From Whalleya microplaca (lineage: Eukaryota > Ascomycota > Sordariomycetes > Xylariales > Xylariaceae), in contig MU385748.1 in NCBI GenBank assembly GCA_022497155.1, positions 433,046 to 497,045 of the forward strand: a stretch of DNA of 64,000 nucleotides, read 5' to 3'. Shown in pieces: positions 21,507 to 34,478 of the stretch (within the stretch, counting starts at the first letter, position 1; every line of letters starts with the position of its first letter). The position numbers were made by a program, and so were the translations under genes. The notes under the pieces were generated by a model, which was not told the origin of the DNA, did no database searches, and saw only the letters and a list, made by a program, of their open reading frames with translations.

Positions 21507-23111
21507 CTAGAACCCTGAACACCGCGCATCGAACGGCTTCTTCTGGTTCTTTCGCGTGCAGACCATCTCGTTCGCGAACGCGCGCCACCGGTCCAGCAGG
21601 TCCGTCTCGCGAATGCCCTCGTGCTGCGGGTAGAAGCTGAGATGGCCGACGACGGCGCGCGTATCGATGACGAAGGGCCGCTGCGTGCGCACGGGGATCG
21701 TGACCGTGAAGTCCTGCTCGTCATCGGGCGCGATGGGCAGGTTGGCCTTGATGTCGTGGCCCCACATGGCGACGAAGTTGAGGTTGTACCGCACGAACTG
21801 CGTGTCGAGGAGCTGCTCGGCGCCGGCGCCGGCGCTGGCGTTGTTCTTGCGCATGTGCTTGAGCACGAGCTCGTCCGCGTCCGCCTCCTCGGGGAAGTCC
21901 AGCGGCACCCCGAAGAAGTACCGCTGCATCGCGTTGTCCTCCAGGTTCTTCAGCAGCGAGTACTGCTGCTGCGCCGAGATCGCCCACGAGGACCACGCCC
22001 CGTTCATCACGCCCTCCGTGCCGACGTCCTTCGCGCGCAGCGAGTTGAGCCCCATCGGCGTCTTCAGCATGTCGTAGGGGTCGTCGGACAGCTGGAGCCA
22101 GGGGTGGCCGGGGTAGGGGCGCGGCGGGAACACGTGCTTCTCGACGTCTTGCTCGCTGGGGTTGCTGATCTGGTGGTTGTTGAGGTTAGGGAAGGCGGAC
22201 TCGGGAAAGCGGCCGAAGGAGGATGGACGCCAGGATTCCGCGGCGCGGCGCGTGGGGTGGTCGCTCGGGTCGGGCAGGAATGCGTGCAGTGCGCCGAAGT
22301 GGTAGTGCTGGTAGCCCGTCAAGGGGCTGTTGACCAAGTTTGCGGATACGGCAAATGGGTGAGGACTTGCGATCCGCGTGTGTACGAGCTGTGGAATTGT
22401 ATCGGGATGAATGAAGATCTAGAGCGTGCGCATTAGCAAAAATGTATCTCGCGGTGGCGTACTCGAACGAGCACGATATGAGGGAAAACTAACAATATCA
22501 TCGTCGATCTTGACGTATATCGTTTCGTCCTCGACGGCGGAGTCCCAAACGCAACCGTACATTCCATCATCGCAGACGCGAGCTTGCACAGTGCTATAGT
22601 ACTTTCTCTGCTTGACCAGGCCGTCCAAGTACTCGAGATCCTCTTCGTTTTCGGTGTGCACCATGAACCGGACTTCGTCGACATAACCACCGTTTGCGGC
22701 CAGGTTCTGTTGCAAGTAGCAATCTAGGAAGTCGACTGTCCTCTTACGGCCGTAAAAGACGAGCGCGACGACCTTGATGCCCGCGGGCTTCTTCCACCCT
22801 CCCCTAGGACCATGACTCTCAAGCGCCGACGAGCGATTCCGGTGCGCTACACTCTTATACGCGCCCTTTTCGTCGACGGGCCAAGTGGTGCATTGCCCAG
22901 GAACACCCTCCCCCGTTACGCTATGTACAGGTTCCACAGGCCGCTTTAGGGGCGCCAATCTGTACAGCTCATGATTCGTGATCTCGAAGAGGACCCAAGA
23001 TATGGTCACGACAGCGACAGCAATTATTACCAGGCGCCTGATGTCGTATTTCCGCGTCAGCATGTGGTAGTTAGCGTAGCGCAGCCAACGGTCCTCGTAA
23101 ACATGCCCCAT
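21507..23111 (-). CDS. type II membrane glycosyltransferase-like protein
   Basis: Exons 23111-22494 and 22418-21507, joined across a 75-nt intron (GTTAGT donor, CTCTAG acceptor), give 509 residues. A short basic cytosolic N-terminus precedes one membrane span at about 25-44, the layout of Golgi glycosyltransferases. A VVALVFYGRKR segment begins the catalytic part. A KIDDDI motif at about 201-206, just at the splice junction, is a DXD-type site for a metal and nucleotide sugar. The second exon continues with IFIHPDTIPQLV, giving a natural join. The donor sugar and acceptor are unknown, and I cannot place it in a CAZy family from memory. The second exon is markedly GC-rich, with strong C/G third positions, unlike the flanking intergenic DNA; this looks like normal codon bias rather than transfer. 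Confidence 0.82.
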
Positions 23112-26100
23112 GACTGCCGTACCCTTGGGGTTGGTTCACTGTTGGTGAGAACCAACGGTGAAAGCGAACTTGTTATCGTTGGTCCGACTTCTGGTAAAAA
23201 TGTGACGCAGCTCACTCGACTTGTTTTGGTTATCTGAATCCGGATGATTCGGAGAAGCTGGTTGGAACTTCAAGTTGGTTCATGAAACTGCGCGTGGCGC
23301 GGTTGGTCACACGGTACAAAGTTCTGCGAGTAACAAAGGCTCGAACTTGGGCTACCTATAAACACTACCAGATTGAGGCGAAAGCGATTTCCTGGAGGCC
23401 GGGGCAAGATATCATATTATTTACGTGCCATAGCCAGGCCGCACTGTTGCCGAAGGGGTCCGGAAGTGGATATAATCAAAAGCCCATAATGTCAGACTGG
23501 CCGTAGGGGTACCTGCCTGAGTACACACATGGCTTCTAGGATAGGCAACCAGTCTATAATATACATCTAGAGAGCCAAGGCGCCATGGCTGTAAGCACAG
23601 CCAACAGCACCCCCCACATAGTTTGCCCTATGCAAACATGCCAGCATGCAGAGACTATCCAGTACCACTGCGTAGTACAACGAATGGGTAAAGAACGTTG
23701 TTGGCTGATGACCGTAGCGGTCTTGGCTTGCTTCAGCTTCAGGTCTTCAGCCCTCCAGATCTGCATCCCCAGGATTCCTTTATACTCAGCAAGGTTAACA
23801 ACGTCAGTCGTTTCTTTAAAATAGAAATCTGACAGCCCGGATCAACGTTCTCATACTACGTAGGGAGAGGTATAATACCTACATAATCTTATATCAGACA
23901 TCGTATAATAATAGGCAAATAAAGTATAGCACAGAATTATACTAGTGTGGCACTAATGGAGAGCCGGTTGACGCCATGAGTGGCAGTGGGTAGGTACATG
24001 GCGCGGAATCCTCTGCCTCCCTTGGTACGAGATCCGCGGCCTCATATACCTTATAGATTTGACACCTGCTAGCGCGGTCATTCTCGTCCTTTGGTAAGAT
24101 TGAGGGCACTATTATATGCTCAGGCCGAGCCAGCACTTTTTATCTCTCAAACATTGCCTTGAAGCAGCAGTGATGGACGGTGATTGGCAAGAGCTAGCAA
24201 ACAGTCGGTCCCGATAGGTCTAGATCCGCTTAGCCCGTATTTCATTTCCCGCGAGTATCAGCCAAGGAGGGGATTAATCAGTCATGTCGGTCTGTATTTT
24301 GCACTCTCACACATTGTTAGCGTATTCTGTTAGCGCATGTATAGCCATAAAACATGACAAAAGCGAATATTATTATTATATACAGTTCGAGGTTCCCACA
24401 ATGCACAGCTGGCAGCTGTGAGTAGGGAAAATATCCACGTGTAGTGACTCTCGCTAATAATTCGGAGATCGGGGACCAATAAGGCGGTGCTCGGAACAAC
24501 AATCCCATGTGTACATATGTGTAGCGAAACTCGGCCCGGAATGACATGAGGCGGACAGCCTCAACCTACAAATTTGCTTGCTGTATCACAACCTTAGACA
24601 TAGATCCCGATAATAAGCACATTGTCCACCACGATCTGTCAAACGGCAACTTACGTGTGTGGGTAGGTCCCTGGCCTTATCGTCGGTACTGGTAGCACGC
24701 AAAACCGTATGATTTGGTTCAGTAATGATGGTCACTTGCAATCGCCGTAAAGCAACGGAGAAAAAAAAAGGTACACCAGAAGCTAATGTCGGCTATCTAG
24801 GACGCTTTTTGCCATGTATTCCGCACTCTGTGCTATGTAGTTGTATTTAAGCATACAAAATTACAAGGGTGCGAGCGAATCCCGCTCCCAGGATATTGGA
24901 TCTAGTCATTCTGCTAGGAAATCAGCTAAGCACAGGACGGTACTTGCGAGTACTGTTGCAAGGGCTAACCGGCCACCAAATCAGCCCCTAAAAAAGTCGA
25001 TCTTTGTACTATGGGATTTGCTGACAGGGCCCCTGTCTAGTGCAACAGGGGACTGTCAGATAAGGCAGAAACGTAACCCGAAGTGTACTAGGCTCGGTTG
25101 TGACCGACCGTCAATTCGAGGAAGTAAGGTTTGGCTGACATTGTCCATCTTAAGCACCTTCCAATATGAATTTAGCTCAACCTATGGAATTGCTGACAAT
25201 GCCATACTTGATGTTCATATGTGTCCCCAGCATTAAAATTGCGGTATAGTCGATTGCAACTATATGAATGCTAATCCGTACCGACATAGTCCGTAGTGTT
25301 ACACTATGATCATAGAGGCATTCAGGCTAGCTATGGCGGTGTCGGCTCATTTTTCAGCTCGTAAACGATGAGGCCAATCATCGTGCAGCTACCCCCGAAA
25401 TAATGTTGTTTAGCGGGTCCTGCACTAATAAGGTAGTTTCCTCGAACGAAGGATGAGCTATTCCGATTGATCATTGGTCCCTTGCCTCTATATAGTAGGA
25501 CTACCTACTTCCTACATAGGTAGGACTAGATGAGGTATGTTGGTTGGGCTCTTCTGGTACACAGATGACCACCTGCACCTAGCCGAGGACTTTCACAGCA
25601 GAATCCTACGTAATCTCACGATGCAATTTGTACGGCATCACAAATCCTTATGCGTGTATTAACAGGGTCTTTGTTTTATTTTTGGTAGGTACCTAGCTAG
25701 GTACGTTGATTGTGTGCTCACTCACTTCCACCAGCCCCCGTCATGAGTTGATTTCCACCTCCTATGATACAACCAATCATTCTGGTCAAAAAGCTGAGCA
25801 GCGGCACAGCTAAAGTACTGCGTACCCTGTGCTGTATAGTCTATCTATCTATAAGGGGGCCTGTATACGAGAAAAGCCGTTGCATCTCGTTCCGTGCCCC
25901 CTCAGTACTTCCCGGACACCCAAACCGAATGATTTATTTCCTCTTGGCATGCATCCATATGCGCTTCGAATACTGATACAATCAAGCCGTCGCCGATGCC
26001 GTTGCCAATGCTGATGCGTATGCAAAAATTGTGTGTGCGTTCCCCGCCAGGAAGGAAAAACCGAACCGATAGTTGTACATCGCTCATATCTCATGATCTA

Positions 26101-26117
26101 TAATCTGCGGAATCTAA
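23112..26117. other. 3-kb intergenic region
   Basis: No conserved gene is recognised. A strong hairpin lies at 25021-25059. Several short open frames (for example 23585-23824) begin with ATG in fair context but have no recognisable motif, and I do not call them. Composition is balanced, with no RIP signature. Confidence 0.45.
25021..25059. repeat. perfect two-part hairpin
   Basis: CTGACAG at 25021-25027 pairs with CTGTCAG at 25053-25059, and CCCCTGT at 25030-25036 pairs with ACAGGGG at 25045-25051. This gives 14 bp in two perfect blocks with a small internal loop and an 8-nt top loop. The function is unknown. Confidence 0.6.
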
Positions 26118-28388
26118 TCAAATGAATGCCCCCGTTCCGCCGTTGGGCGGACCGCGTCGCTCGGGCGGCCGGGGCGGTGAGCTACTGGGGAATGTGTCTC
26201 TACTAGAGCCGCTCCACTTCCGCCTACTGTCGTAGCTCTCGGTCTCCATACTCTTCTCGTCGCTACCTCTCCTCTGGGGGCTGCTGGTGATACCCCTGCC
26301 GTACCGCTCTGCTCTCTTGTCGTCGTCGAGGAACACATCGCCGTCGTCATCATCATAATCGTAGTCGTCGTCATCGCCGTCATATTGCGGCAGGGCCGGG
26401 GTCGTGTGGGAGTCGCCCTTCACAAGCCCGAGTCTCTCCTCCTCGGTCGCGTTCTTCGCTTGAGTCTGGCGATCCGAGTATCCACGAGATCCTATGCCAT
26501 GGCGTGAAGGCGGGCTCTGGGATGACGAAGGCAGCACTTGATCCTGTGCACTGTCAGCATGGTGCCGACGGAACACATTCTGGAACGAGAACTGCCGACG
26601 TGCTGAAGGGGCATCCCCGTGTGGCGGTGGCGTTGGTGGTACCAGAGAGGCGACGCTAGCGCCGGCCTTTGACGCTTCCATAAACTGGATGTGGCGATCC
26701 GTACTACCGGACCTGACACTCGCGGCTCCTCCGTATTCGGTCTTCTGCAGGCCAGCTGGAAGTCCAAATACGTGGTCTTGACTACTCATCCCGTACGGAC
26801 TAGCTTCGCTCCTATACTTCTGGCTCGGAACGGCGATATCGGTCAGTTGCACCGGGTGCATCGGGCTTTGCGCTCTGGGATCGCCATCTCCTGGTTGGAA
26901 GTCAGGATGTCCGGGTAACACGCTCCGTGCACGACTGCGAATCGTGCCAGCTATGCTGGAAAGCACTCCGGGGGACATTTGGCGATTACGCTCCTCTTCT
27001 AGCTCCTCCTCGGTGGGAAACCTTGATCTGCCTAACGGTGGGTGCGCCGGAGTGGTAGCTGTACTAGACGCTGTCAATGCACGGCTTCTATGACTTCCTA
27101 TAGTAGTTCTTCTGCGTCGTATGCCATCCCACTGGTATTGCTCTTGCCCATCTTCGCTAACTGTTGCAAGGCGCTCTGCTTCCTTCTCCTCATGTAGTCG
27201 CCGAAGTTCTTCCTGCTCCATTTTCTGCCGCGCAGTAGAAAATCTTCGTATAATGCCGGCAGTCCCACGAATAGCATCGGCTTTGGGTTCCGATTCGGGT
27301 TGCTCTTGTTCGGCAATGGTATGGATCTGATCTAAATCTCCAGTGAAAACAGCTGTATCTGGCACGTCTTTCGCAGACTTGGACAACTGAAGTAATACGA
27401 CACCAGCGCAAATGGTAAGAAATCCCATTACTACCGTAGCAATCTGCATTGCAGTACCTTTGAAACCTTGGAAAAGAACCGCCGACGTGATTATCGTTGT
27501 ACTTGTGAAATATACATAGTACGTCGGTGTGACCAAGGCGGCATTATACAGATTGAGCGCTTTCTACATAACGGTCAGCAAAGGTGTCATAGCTGGGCAT
27601 GGCTGACTCACATTCAGATATACAATTTCGGTCAACAGTGTGGCTATCACGAAGACGAGGACGATGTATAAGAACCACTGGTTAAACTGAGGAGTACCAC
27701 CGACCTGGGCGACAATAGCAGCGCCCAGGCCTTGCGTGGAGACGACGCTCAGTCCGCCAATCCAACTGCAAACGGTGATGTAAGGAAACATATTCTTCTT
27801 CCCATACCGCGGGCCAACCCATAAGGCCACGAATAAGCACCCGACAATAATGACACCGGTATAACTCAGGAACCCTGGTGTCACGACAAATTTTTGTAGT
27901 TCCTGTATATTTGCGACGGAGGACTCCGTGGGGGCATTTAAGACGATGATGACGGATCCGAGTATACAGAGGAAGCACGCCACCTTGCCCACCATGCTCA
28001 GTCTCTCCTTCAAGAAGATGGCCGAGAGAATAGCAGTGATAACTACCGACAAGGCCCCCAGAGACGTTACCAAGATAGCATCTGTGAAGGCATAGGCAGC
28101 AAAGTTGCAAATCTCGCCGATAATCATCAAGGTCATTCCACCCCACCAGTAGGCGTTCTTGAGATAGCCGTAGCCATCGCCGGCGACCTCGTTGTACTTC
28201 TCGTTTGCTCTGAGCAATCCCGTCTTCTTCATGACAAACGAGACGCCGATAAAACAACCCGAAGCGATGGCTAACGCTACACCGATGGCCTTGTAGACGG
28301 GCGGTCGAGACTCCTTGCTCGGATCGGTCGTCCCTGCTCTGGCGTATACATGGTTGGCGGTATCGAGGATTTGAGCTGCGTGATCCAT
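26118..28388 (-). CDS. NIPA-type magnesium transporter with long acidic cytosolic tail
   Basis: Exons 28388-27612 and 27563-26118, joined across a 48-nt intron (27564-27611), give 740 residues. The first 300 or so hold eight to nine membrane segments with the features of the NIPA/DUF803 family: GCFIGVSFVMKKTGL near the start, YLKNAYWWGGM, GEICNFAAYAF, and a drug/metabolite-transporter-like repeat LGALSVVITAILS with LKERLS. The intron lies between YLN and KALNLYN within a membrane helix region. The tail of about 400 residues is hydrophilic, rich in Ser, Arg and Pro, with a coiled-coil-like QKMEQEELRRLHEEKEAE and a run of acidic residues and tyrosines near the end, suggesting regulation or binding. 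NIPA proteins carry Mg2+ at the plasma membrane or endosomes. I chose the ATG at 28388; the frame stays open upstream but without an earlier ATG. Confidence 0.92.
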
Positions 28389-31300
28389 CTCAGTCGCCTC
28401 AAGGAGGGCGGCGGCGGAAGGTCGCCGTCTATCAGTATGTTCGAATCCGATATGTCGCCAAGTGATACCGTGTTGCGAACTTGTATTGGAAAGCACTGAT
28501 TGCTTACTACGGCTCGGATTCTATCGTGATTCCACTGTTGCTGTTCTGATTGTTGTGCAAGTCGAGCCGCGCAAATCCTCTAGACATGTAGGATCAAAGT
28601 ATGGGCCCCTCGTAGATTTTGGGTTCTTGGCAGATTTCTTGTTTCTGACGGAAACTCAAAAGCAATCCCGGATCCTGGTTTTATTCGACGGGCTAGCTGT
28701 CAACTCTAATGGGCTGGACTGGGGTTGAAACTCGATGGGCAATAGCGGCGCAAGGGTGACCGTGTCGGGCTATGGCAGATGGGGGCTGAAAATCAGTCGA
28801 TCATGGAGTGTAGGCGGATGATGTGTAGTTGGGATGGGATGTACAAGGCGCTCGTGACAAGGAGCGAAACGGGTGTGTCGTGAGGGCGAGTAAGGGGGGA
28901 GGGCGGCTGTGTGGGATTATCTTGAGACGGTTGTTGCGGGAGAAGACGCTGGCAGTGCATTTACGTCGATTCTGTTTGGTTCATGGGAAGACGATGGCAA
29001 AATTCAGCTTTTGGTATAATCCAATCTAGCTCCCAATCTATCGAGCATATGAGGAAAAATAGTTTTACGTAGGTTGCGGTCTTCCCGTCGTTCCGAGGCA
29101 TAGGATTCCAAGACGAGAAAGTATGCGTAAAGGTTGAAAGAAAAGACGAAAGCACCATTGATCGCCCCGGCGACAGGTGCATCATAGGTAGATAGGTACG
29201 TACATACATAGTACAACCTTGGAAACCGAGTGGTGCGTGGTGCGTGTACATACATGCAGTACTACGTAAGATGATGGGAAATGCGCACTGTATTAAACCC
29301 AGGCTGGGCTGGCTGGACAGACGCTCCAGGTGAGTCTGGGCCACTGTATTGGGGCTTAGTGTACCCACCGAGAGCATGAATCGTACTGTATCCAGAGGGA
29401 CAGTACCGCAAGCTAGCTAGGAACAGGTAGCTCCCCCTGAAACCAACTCGTAACATATAGATAAGCCTTACCATTAGTAGACTAGCCTACCCAGAAGAGC
29501 CAATCCCATCACGAGTTAGTTTTAGCAGTGGATCTCTCCCGAGGCACTGGAACCTTTTGTACAGTACCACCTCCGTCAATTACAACTGTCAAGGTCTTCG
29601 AACGATTGTAACAAAGACTTTCTATCATGCCGTTGGTCTCGTTATAAGTCGGAGACCATACCACCTCAACGCTATGTTATATGAGATGCATATGGCTGCC
29701 TCTTTTCGAAGGATCCATTGCGGCTGCCCGCCCTCCGCCTCTATCAAGCAAACTGAGTACTTTACGCCCATTTGTCAGGTACTTATTGGAGTATCACGAC
29801 AGACAGAGTTGGCTCAAAGCTTGAAAAGCCTGGTCATACCATCTTCATCGTCAGACTGTCCATACCTATTTTACACCGTCTTGCTTGCCCGCCCACACCA
29901 CGTGCATATCATACTACTACGTCGATATATCAATGTAACTTATTTTACTCACTGTCCAAATTCGTCATTTTAGACGATCTGATTCATCCGTACCGGGCTA
30001 CTGATGAATAGTGTTCTGATTTTCGATTCTGGCTTGTTCAAATCGGGGAAACGACCCCAACTTTTCAAGCATGATAAGTGCAGATCTGTAGCCATCTGGA
30101 TGTTCTTTTCTTGGAAGTCTCTGCAGGGTACAGGGTCGCATCGCTTTCCCCGCGCGGTAAGAACGTGATGTCAATGAAGCAAAGACAAGCTGATTGATAG
30201 GTCGTAATTCGTTCCGGACTGCTCCATACGTACCTACTGATCATAATGGCAGCCACACTACAAAGAGAAAATATCGTTCCTTGTTTATTCATTCAAGCAA
30301 GCCTATCAAGAAAAGAAGGCGGGCTGCGTAATGTGGCGTACAATGTTTTTCTGCAACAGCGATTGTGGTAAGCGAGCCTTAAACGTCCACTAACCTTCCT
30401 ACTAGCTCGTATTCATTTTGCTGCAGAACGTGCATGTGGCGTGGTACGTATGTGTCGGGCGTTTCTTATTAGATTGGCACTGAGCAAAAGGCGAAGATGT
30501 TGAGGTGTCTAACCATGCTGGAAGCCGATGGATATTACCGCCTAACCACATCGCATCGTAAATAACTAGGTTAGAACTTGAAACTATACATAGCTCAATG
30601 AACTGCAGCAAGACAACGTTTGACGTGTGCTTATTAGTTCAGGAACCCGGCTAAGTACACTCGTCTATAATTAAGCTAACTGAGTTCGTCTTCTGCCGTA
30701 GCGAAGCACTCATGCCGCCGATCCGCTACCGAGAAGCGGGATTCAAAGCGGGTGATTAATGGAAACACGGATTTCCCCACAACGCCGGGACTGCCGTGTC
30801 GTAGCATTCTCCGGGGTCCGTATCACCTCATCGGTGTTTGAGAAGGGATGGGCGTCGTCACTACATCATGTTAGACCATATATGGCATTGATCTTTCGTC
30901 CCAACTTCGGAGCACCAGGCTACAGTCTGGCCTCATGCCGCGCACCCCTTTCCAGCCCGCGACCCTCCCAGGGTATCTAGCCAACGCCAACATTTACCAT
31001 AGCACAAACACCGAGCGATACTACAAGTTCAAGGTTGCATCAGAAAAACAAGCTATCCTCATCTGAAGCTCCATCCCATCGATATTCAGATCGACTACAC
31101 AAATTGGGCCCTTAAGCTGGGGAGAAAGGTCTCATTTCACGTTTTGATATCTAGGCCTTCAACAAGATCTGTTTAATTTCGTAAAGTCGGGTGAGCCAAT
31201 TGCCAGGCCATATACCAGTATCCGCATAGATGGTCTTCATTTCTTATGAACTAAGTCCTTGGCTTGATTATCCAGGTCTTGTGATGTGGTTGTAGCTAAT

Positions 31301-31855
31301 CGACTTGCAGGAAATGGTCGACTACGCTGCGAGGGCTTTGTGGGCATATTAGGCTGACTATTCTTGGTTAATACTTGCTACAAAAGCTCTCGATGCTTGA
31401 TAAGAGGATGAATATGCGCAATGTTAGGCTTCAAGAAGATTGTAGGGCGGACGGATGAACAAGCTATCATAGGTACGAAATTGGGCAGATAAAGAGAGGA
31501 CGGATATCGCTAGGTATTGCAAGAAACTATAAAGGTTGGATTTGGATTCATACGTCTTTTAAATTTAGTTTGCTAGACCACTGACACTGGCGTAACTTAA
31601 TATCTGATAACACTACCCGTGAAACACTCATTCGGCTTTGAAAGGACATTGACGCCTTCCAGGTGCTCAACTTTGGCAATATAGGAAAGGACTAGTCTCT
31701 AAGAGAATTCGGGCATGCGATTCTCCTCTGGAACTCTACTCTGGACTGTCCAACACGATCAATATACCACATTATGTTAAAGTGTTATTGCTTTTTCTTC
31801 AACCAAAATATCCTTAGATTAACTCTCTTGCGCTACTATTAGCCATAAACCAAAC
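28389..31855. other. 3.5-kb intergenic region
   Basis: No conserved gene is recognised in either strand. It carries the promoters of the magnesium transporter gene (left) and of the deacetylase gene (right). Short open frames, such as 29557-29973 and 30759-30980, have no motif and irregular codon use. Confidence 0.45.
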
Positions 31856-32788
31856 ATGCATTTGCCTTCTGTTTCCAGATATCGTCTTTCGTTGCTTGCT
31901 GCTTTGGTAACTACAGAAGCTATCATGACCCGCCCACCGCTTCTGTCGACAAGACAATCACCGTCGGGACGAGACACAAGAGGTATACCACGACCAGAAA
32001 TAGGCAATGTTTCCTACGAGGGAGTCGACATCACGGGCTGCACCATCCCGGGAAAAGTGGCCCTCACATTCGACGATGGCCCGTACATCTACACTAACGA
32101 GCTTCTCGACCTTCTCGAATCCAATAATGTGAAAGCAACATTCTTCCTTACTGGCAACAACGATTTGGCAGGTCAGCGGGGCCCTGGGCCGTTCGGCGGC
32201 AACTTCGATGTGCTTAAGAGGATGCATGCCAACGGTCACCAGCTCGGCTCCCACACTTGGAGCCACAAGGACCTAACAGCGACCTCGCCCGAGGAGACGG
32301 AGGAGGAAATCATCTGGAACGAGATGGCCTTCGTCGAGGCCCTCGGCTTCTTCCCCACCTACTTCCGACCGCCGTACACCTCATGTGGCTGGGATTGCGC
32401 ACATGCAATTGCAAGATGGGGGTACCATATGGTAAGCGACATAGAAATTTTCCACCCTACCCTTTTTAAGAAGCCGCTCGCTGATGGTGATACTCGCAAG
32501 GCCGACTATAATATCGATACGAAGGATTACCTAGGCGACTACGACTACGCGCGTAGCGTCTTCTCCGAGAGCCTTAAAGAGGGCAATCCAAAATCCGACT
32601 CATTTATCTCGCTCTCTCACGACATCTGGCCCGACACCGTGCACACGCTAGTGCAGTTCATGATCAACACCACTCGTAGTGAAGGATACCAGCTTGTGAC
32701 ATTGGGCGAGTGTGTTGGCGATCCGGTTGAAAACTGGTACCGAAATCCGGATAACGGCGGACCCATGACTATTGAAAAGGCGGGTTAA
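31856..32788 (+). CDS. secreted polysaccharide deacetylase (chitin deacetylase-like, CE4)
   Basis: A single exon of 310 residues. Residues 1-22 resemble a signal peptide. The NodB domain shows TFDDGP at 71-76 (catalytic base and metal-binding Asp), HTWSH at 133-137 (metal-binding His pair), RPPY at 171-174, and SLSHD at 252-256 with the catalytic-acid-type His255. The aromatic segment usually read as motif 4 is degenerate (DIEIFHP). The length fits the catalytic domain alone, without chitin-binding modules. Such enzymes remove N-acetyl groups from chitin or chito-oligomers in a metal-dependent reaction in the wall or outside the cell, and in plant-associated fungi can shield wall chitin from host detection; that role here is inference. 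It is the last intact gene before the AT-rich block, about 330 bp from its edge. Confidence 0.93.
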   Translation: MHLPSVSRYRLSLLAALVTTEAIMTRPPLLSTRQSPSGRDTRGIPRPEIGNVSYEGVDITGCTIPGKVALTFDDGPYIYTNELLDLLESNNVKATFFLTGNNDLAGQRGPGPFGGNFDVLKRMHANGHQLGSHTWSHKDLTATSPEETEEEIIWNEMAFVEALGFFPTYFRPPYTSCGWDCAHAIARWGYHMVSDIEIFHPTLFKKPLADGDTRKADYNIDTKDYLGDYDYARSVFSESLKEGNPKSDSFISLSHDIWPDTVHTLVQFMINTTRSEGYQLVTLGECVGDPVENWYRNPDNGGPMTIEKAG

Positions 32789-33120
32789 CTATGCCGGTTG
32801 AACGGTCGCCGGTTGTGTCCACCTAGAATACAGAGGTTCTCATCGCGAATGTTACGTTGCAAAATCAATTTCAAGCAGACTTACCCCATCGACCCTGCTT
32901 CTTCTCATACTCTCTCAGAGCAATGCTGATATCTCCGTGCGCTCACTGTCACGATATTGGAGAAATGCGACCTGACATGACGTATCCTTCTGTTAATGTA
33001 GAAATCTTGAGATATCACCGAAGCCAAGGTTCGTGGAAACGTAGCTTACTCCTAGACGGGGTATGACGGATTACAGGGACATGTGGCTGATAATCTAGGT
33101 GGCTGGGACGCCTCACAAGC
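32789..33120. other. downstream flank of the deacetylase gene up to the AT-rich edge
   Basis: Balanced composition, with no gene seen. Between about 33,115 and 33,180 the sequence changes abruptly to AT-rich, RIP-altered DNA. Confidence 0.6.
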
Positions 33121-33728
33121 TGTGGCTTATATATAAAAAGATTCCCTCTGCTAGACTCTAATGATAATACTTCTTTAATAATAACTATTATATTATTTAT
33201 AACCTACGTTCATTTTATAAAAGTATAACTATATATAAATAATAAACCATTAAATTATATAAATTAAATTTATAATCGGCACTTAATATAAAATATATTA
33301 TTTTTATAATTTATTTTAAATAACGGGTTTATTAAATTAATTAATTATATATATATATATATATAACGACGTAATAATTCTTTTATAAAGTAATTATATA
33401 ATTATATAATTTTTTTTCTTAGCTTAAATAAAGGATTATATTTTAAGTTATATTTTTATAAGTTAAAAACAGGAAATATAACTTAAAAAACGACCGTATA
33501 TTATTATATTAACTATTTTTTACATCGTTATTAATTATTAGTAATAAAAAATTAGGCTTAATTTTTTCAGTGCTTTTTAATTATTAACGGGTTTAATTTT
33601 ATATTATATAATTAAAATATAATTTATAGCTTTTTATTAAGTTATTATTAAAATAAAGTAAAACTTAAACCTTTTAATTATTGTTTTTAATAATTTTAAA
33701 ATTAAAAATAAAATGTAATTTATGTTTA
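33121..33728. repeat. RIP-degraded repeat DNA
   Basis: Very AT-rich, with TpA in excess and CpA/TpG scarce while CpG persists. No frame survives. The element of origin is not recognised. Confidence 0.6.
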
Positions 33729-33913
33729 TAATATAAAGCCCCGGAGGGGCCTTTTAACCTAGCTTAAATTAAATAAAAAAATAATAAAAAAAAATAATAA
33801 ATAAAAAAAATAAAAGATTTTAAGCATTTAAAATTATAGTTCCGCTATAACTTAAATGTTAAATTTTTATTTTTTTTATAATATACATTATTACCTTATA
33901 ATTACTTTTTTTA
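33729..33913 (+). mobile_element. solo LTR of the chromovirus family
   Basis: It aligns along its whole length with the 174-bp LTRs at 42427 and 50490, including the start TAATATRRGGC, the GCTATAACT core and the T-run end. The flanking 5-mers GTTTA (33724-33728) and ATTTA (33914-33918) differ by one G-to-A transition, consistent with a RIP-altered 5-bp target duplication. Confidence 0.8.
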
Positions 33914-33951
33914 ATTTATTTATTTTTAAATTAATATTATCCGAATTAATT

Positions 33952-34134
33952 TATAAAAAGCCGTTACGTTAAAATGTAATTTTATAATGTTAAATAAATG
34001 TTTATTTTTTAATTAAAAAAAATCAAAAAGGTATATCGGCATAGCTCGAGAGTATTTATATTAACTCTCGAAAGTTATATTATTATATTAGCTTATAATT
34101 GCCGATATTCTTTATTACGGCATAGCTTATTATA
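33952..34134 (-). repeat. repeat family C, copy 1 (LTR-like, reverse)
   Basis: This is the inverted counterpart of 55304-55492. The shared features are AGCTATGCCGTAAT at one end, a central CTCTCGAGCTAT segment and AACGTAACGGCTTTTTATA at the other end. Ends are approximate and no target duplication was found. It may be an LTR of a further element. Confidence 0.55.
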
Positions 34135-34478
34135 TTATCCCCCCCTTTATTTTTACGTAATTATATCGTATCCGTTATATTTAAACGTAAAATATATTTA
34201 ACTTTTAATTAAATATTAGCCTTTTTAATTATTAATTATTTATTTTATTATTAATTAAGCCCTGTTTGGGAGATAATTATTTATTTCTATATTTTATAAA
34301 AAGATTTTAATAGTTAAAAATAGTTTATTATAAATTATTATACTTTTAAAAAAGGGTTTTCCGCTAAATATTTTATTTAAAAAGTTAAATAATATTTTAT
34401 TTATACCGAAATTTATTATTAATGCTTTTTTAAAAAAGAGGTAATATTTTTTAAAAAAGTTAGTTTCTTTTTAACTAA
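34135..34478. repeat. RIP-degraded repeat DNA
   Basis: AT-rich with no recognisable frame. It lies between repeat C and the first solo LTR of the small family. Confidence 0.5.

Noticed and set aside
21621..22436. Long plus-strand open frame of 271 codons
   Set aside because: It lies antisense to the GC-rich second exon of the glycosyltransferase-like gene and reads as a low-complexity Arg/Val/Leu shadow.
23585..23824. 79-codon open frame with CGCCATGG start context
   Set aside because: Only the start context is suggestive; it has no conserved motif and no clear secretion signal.
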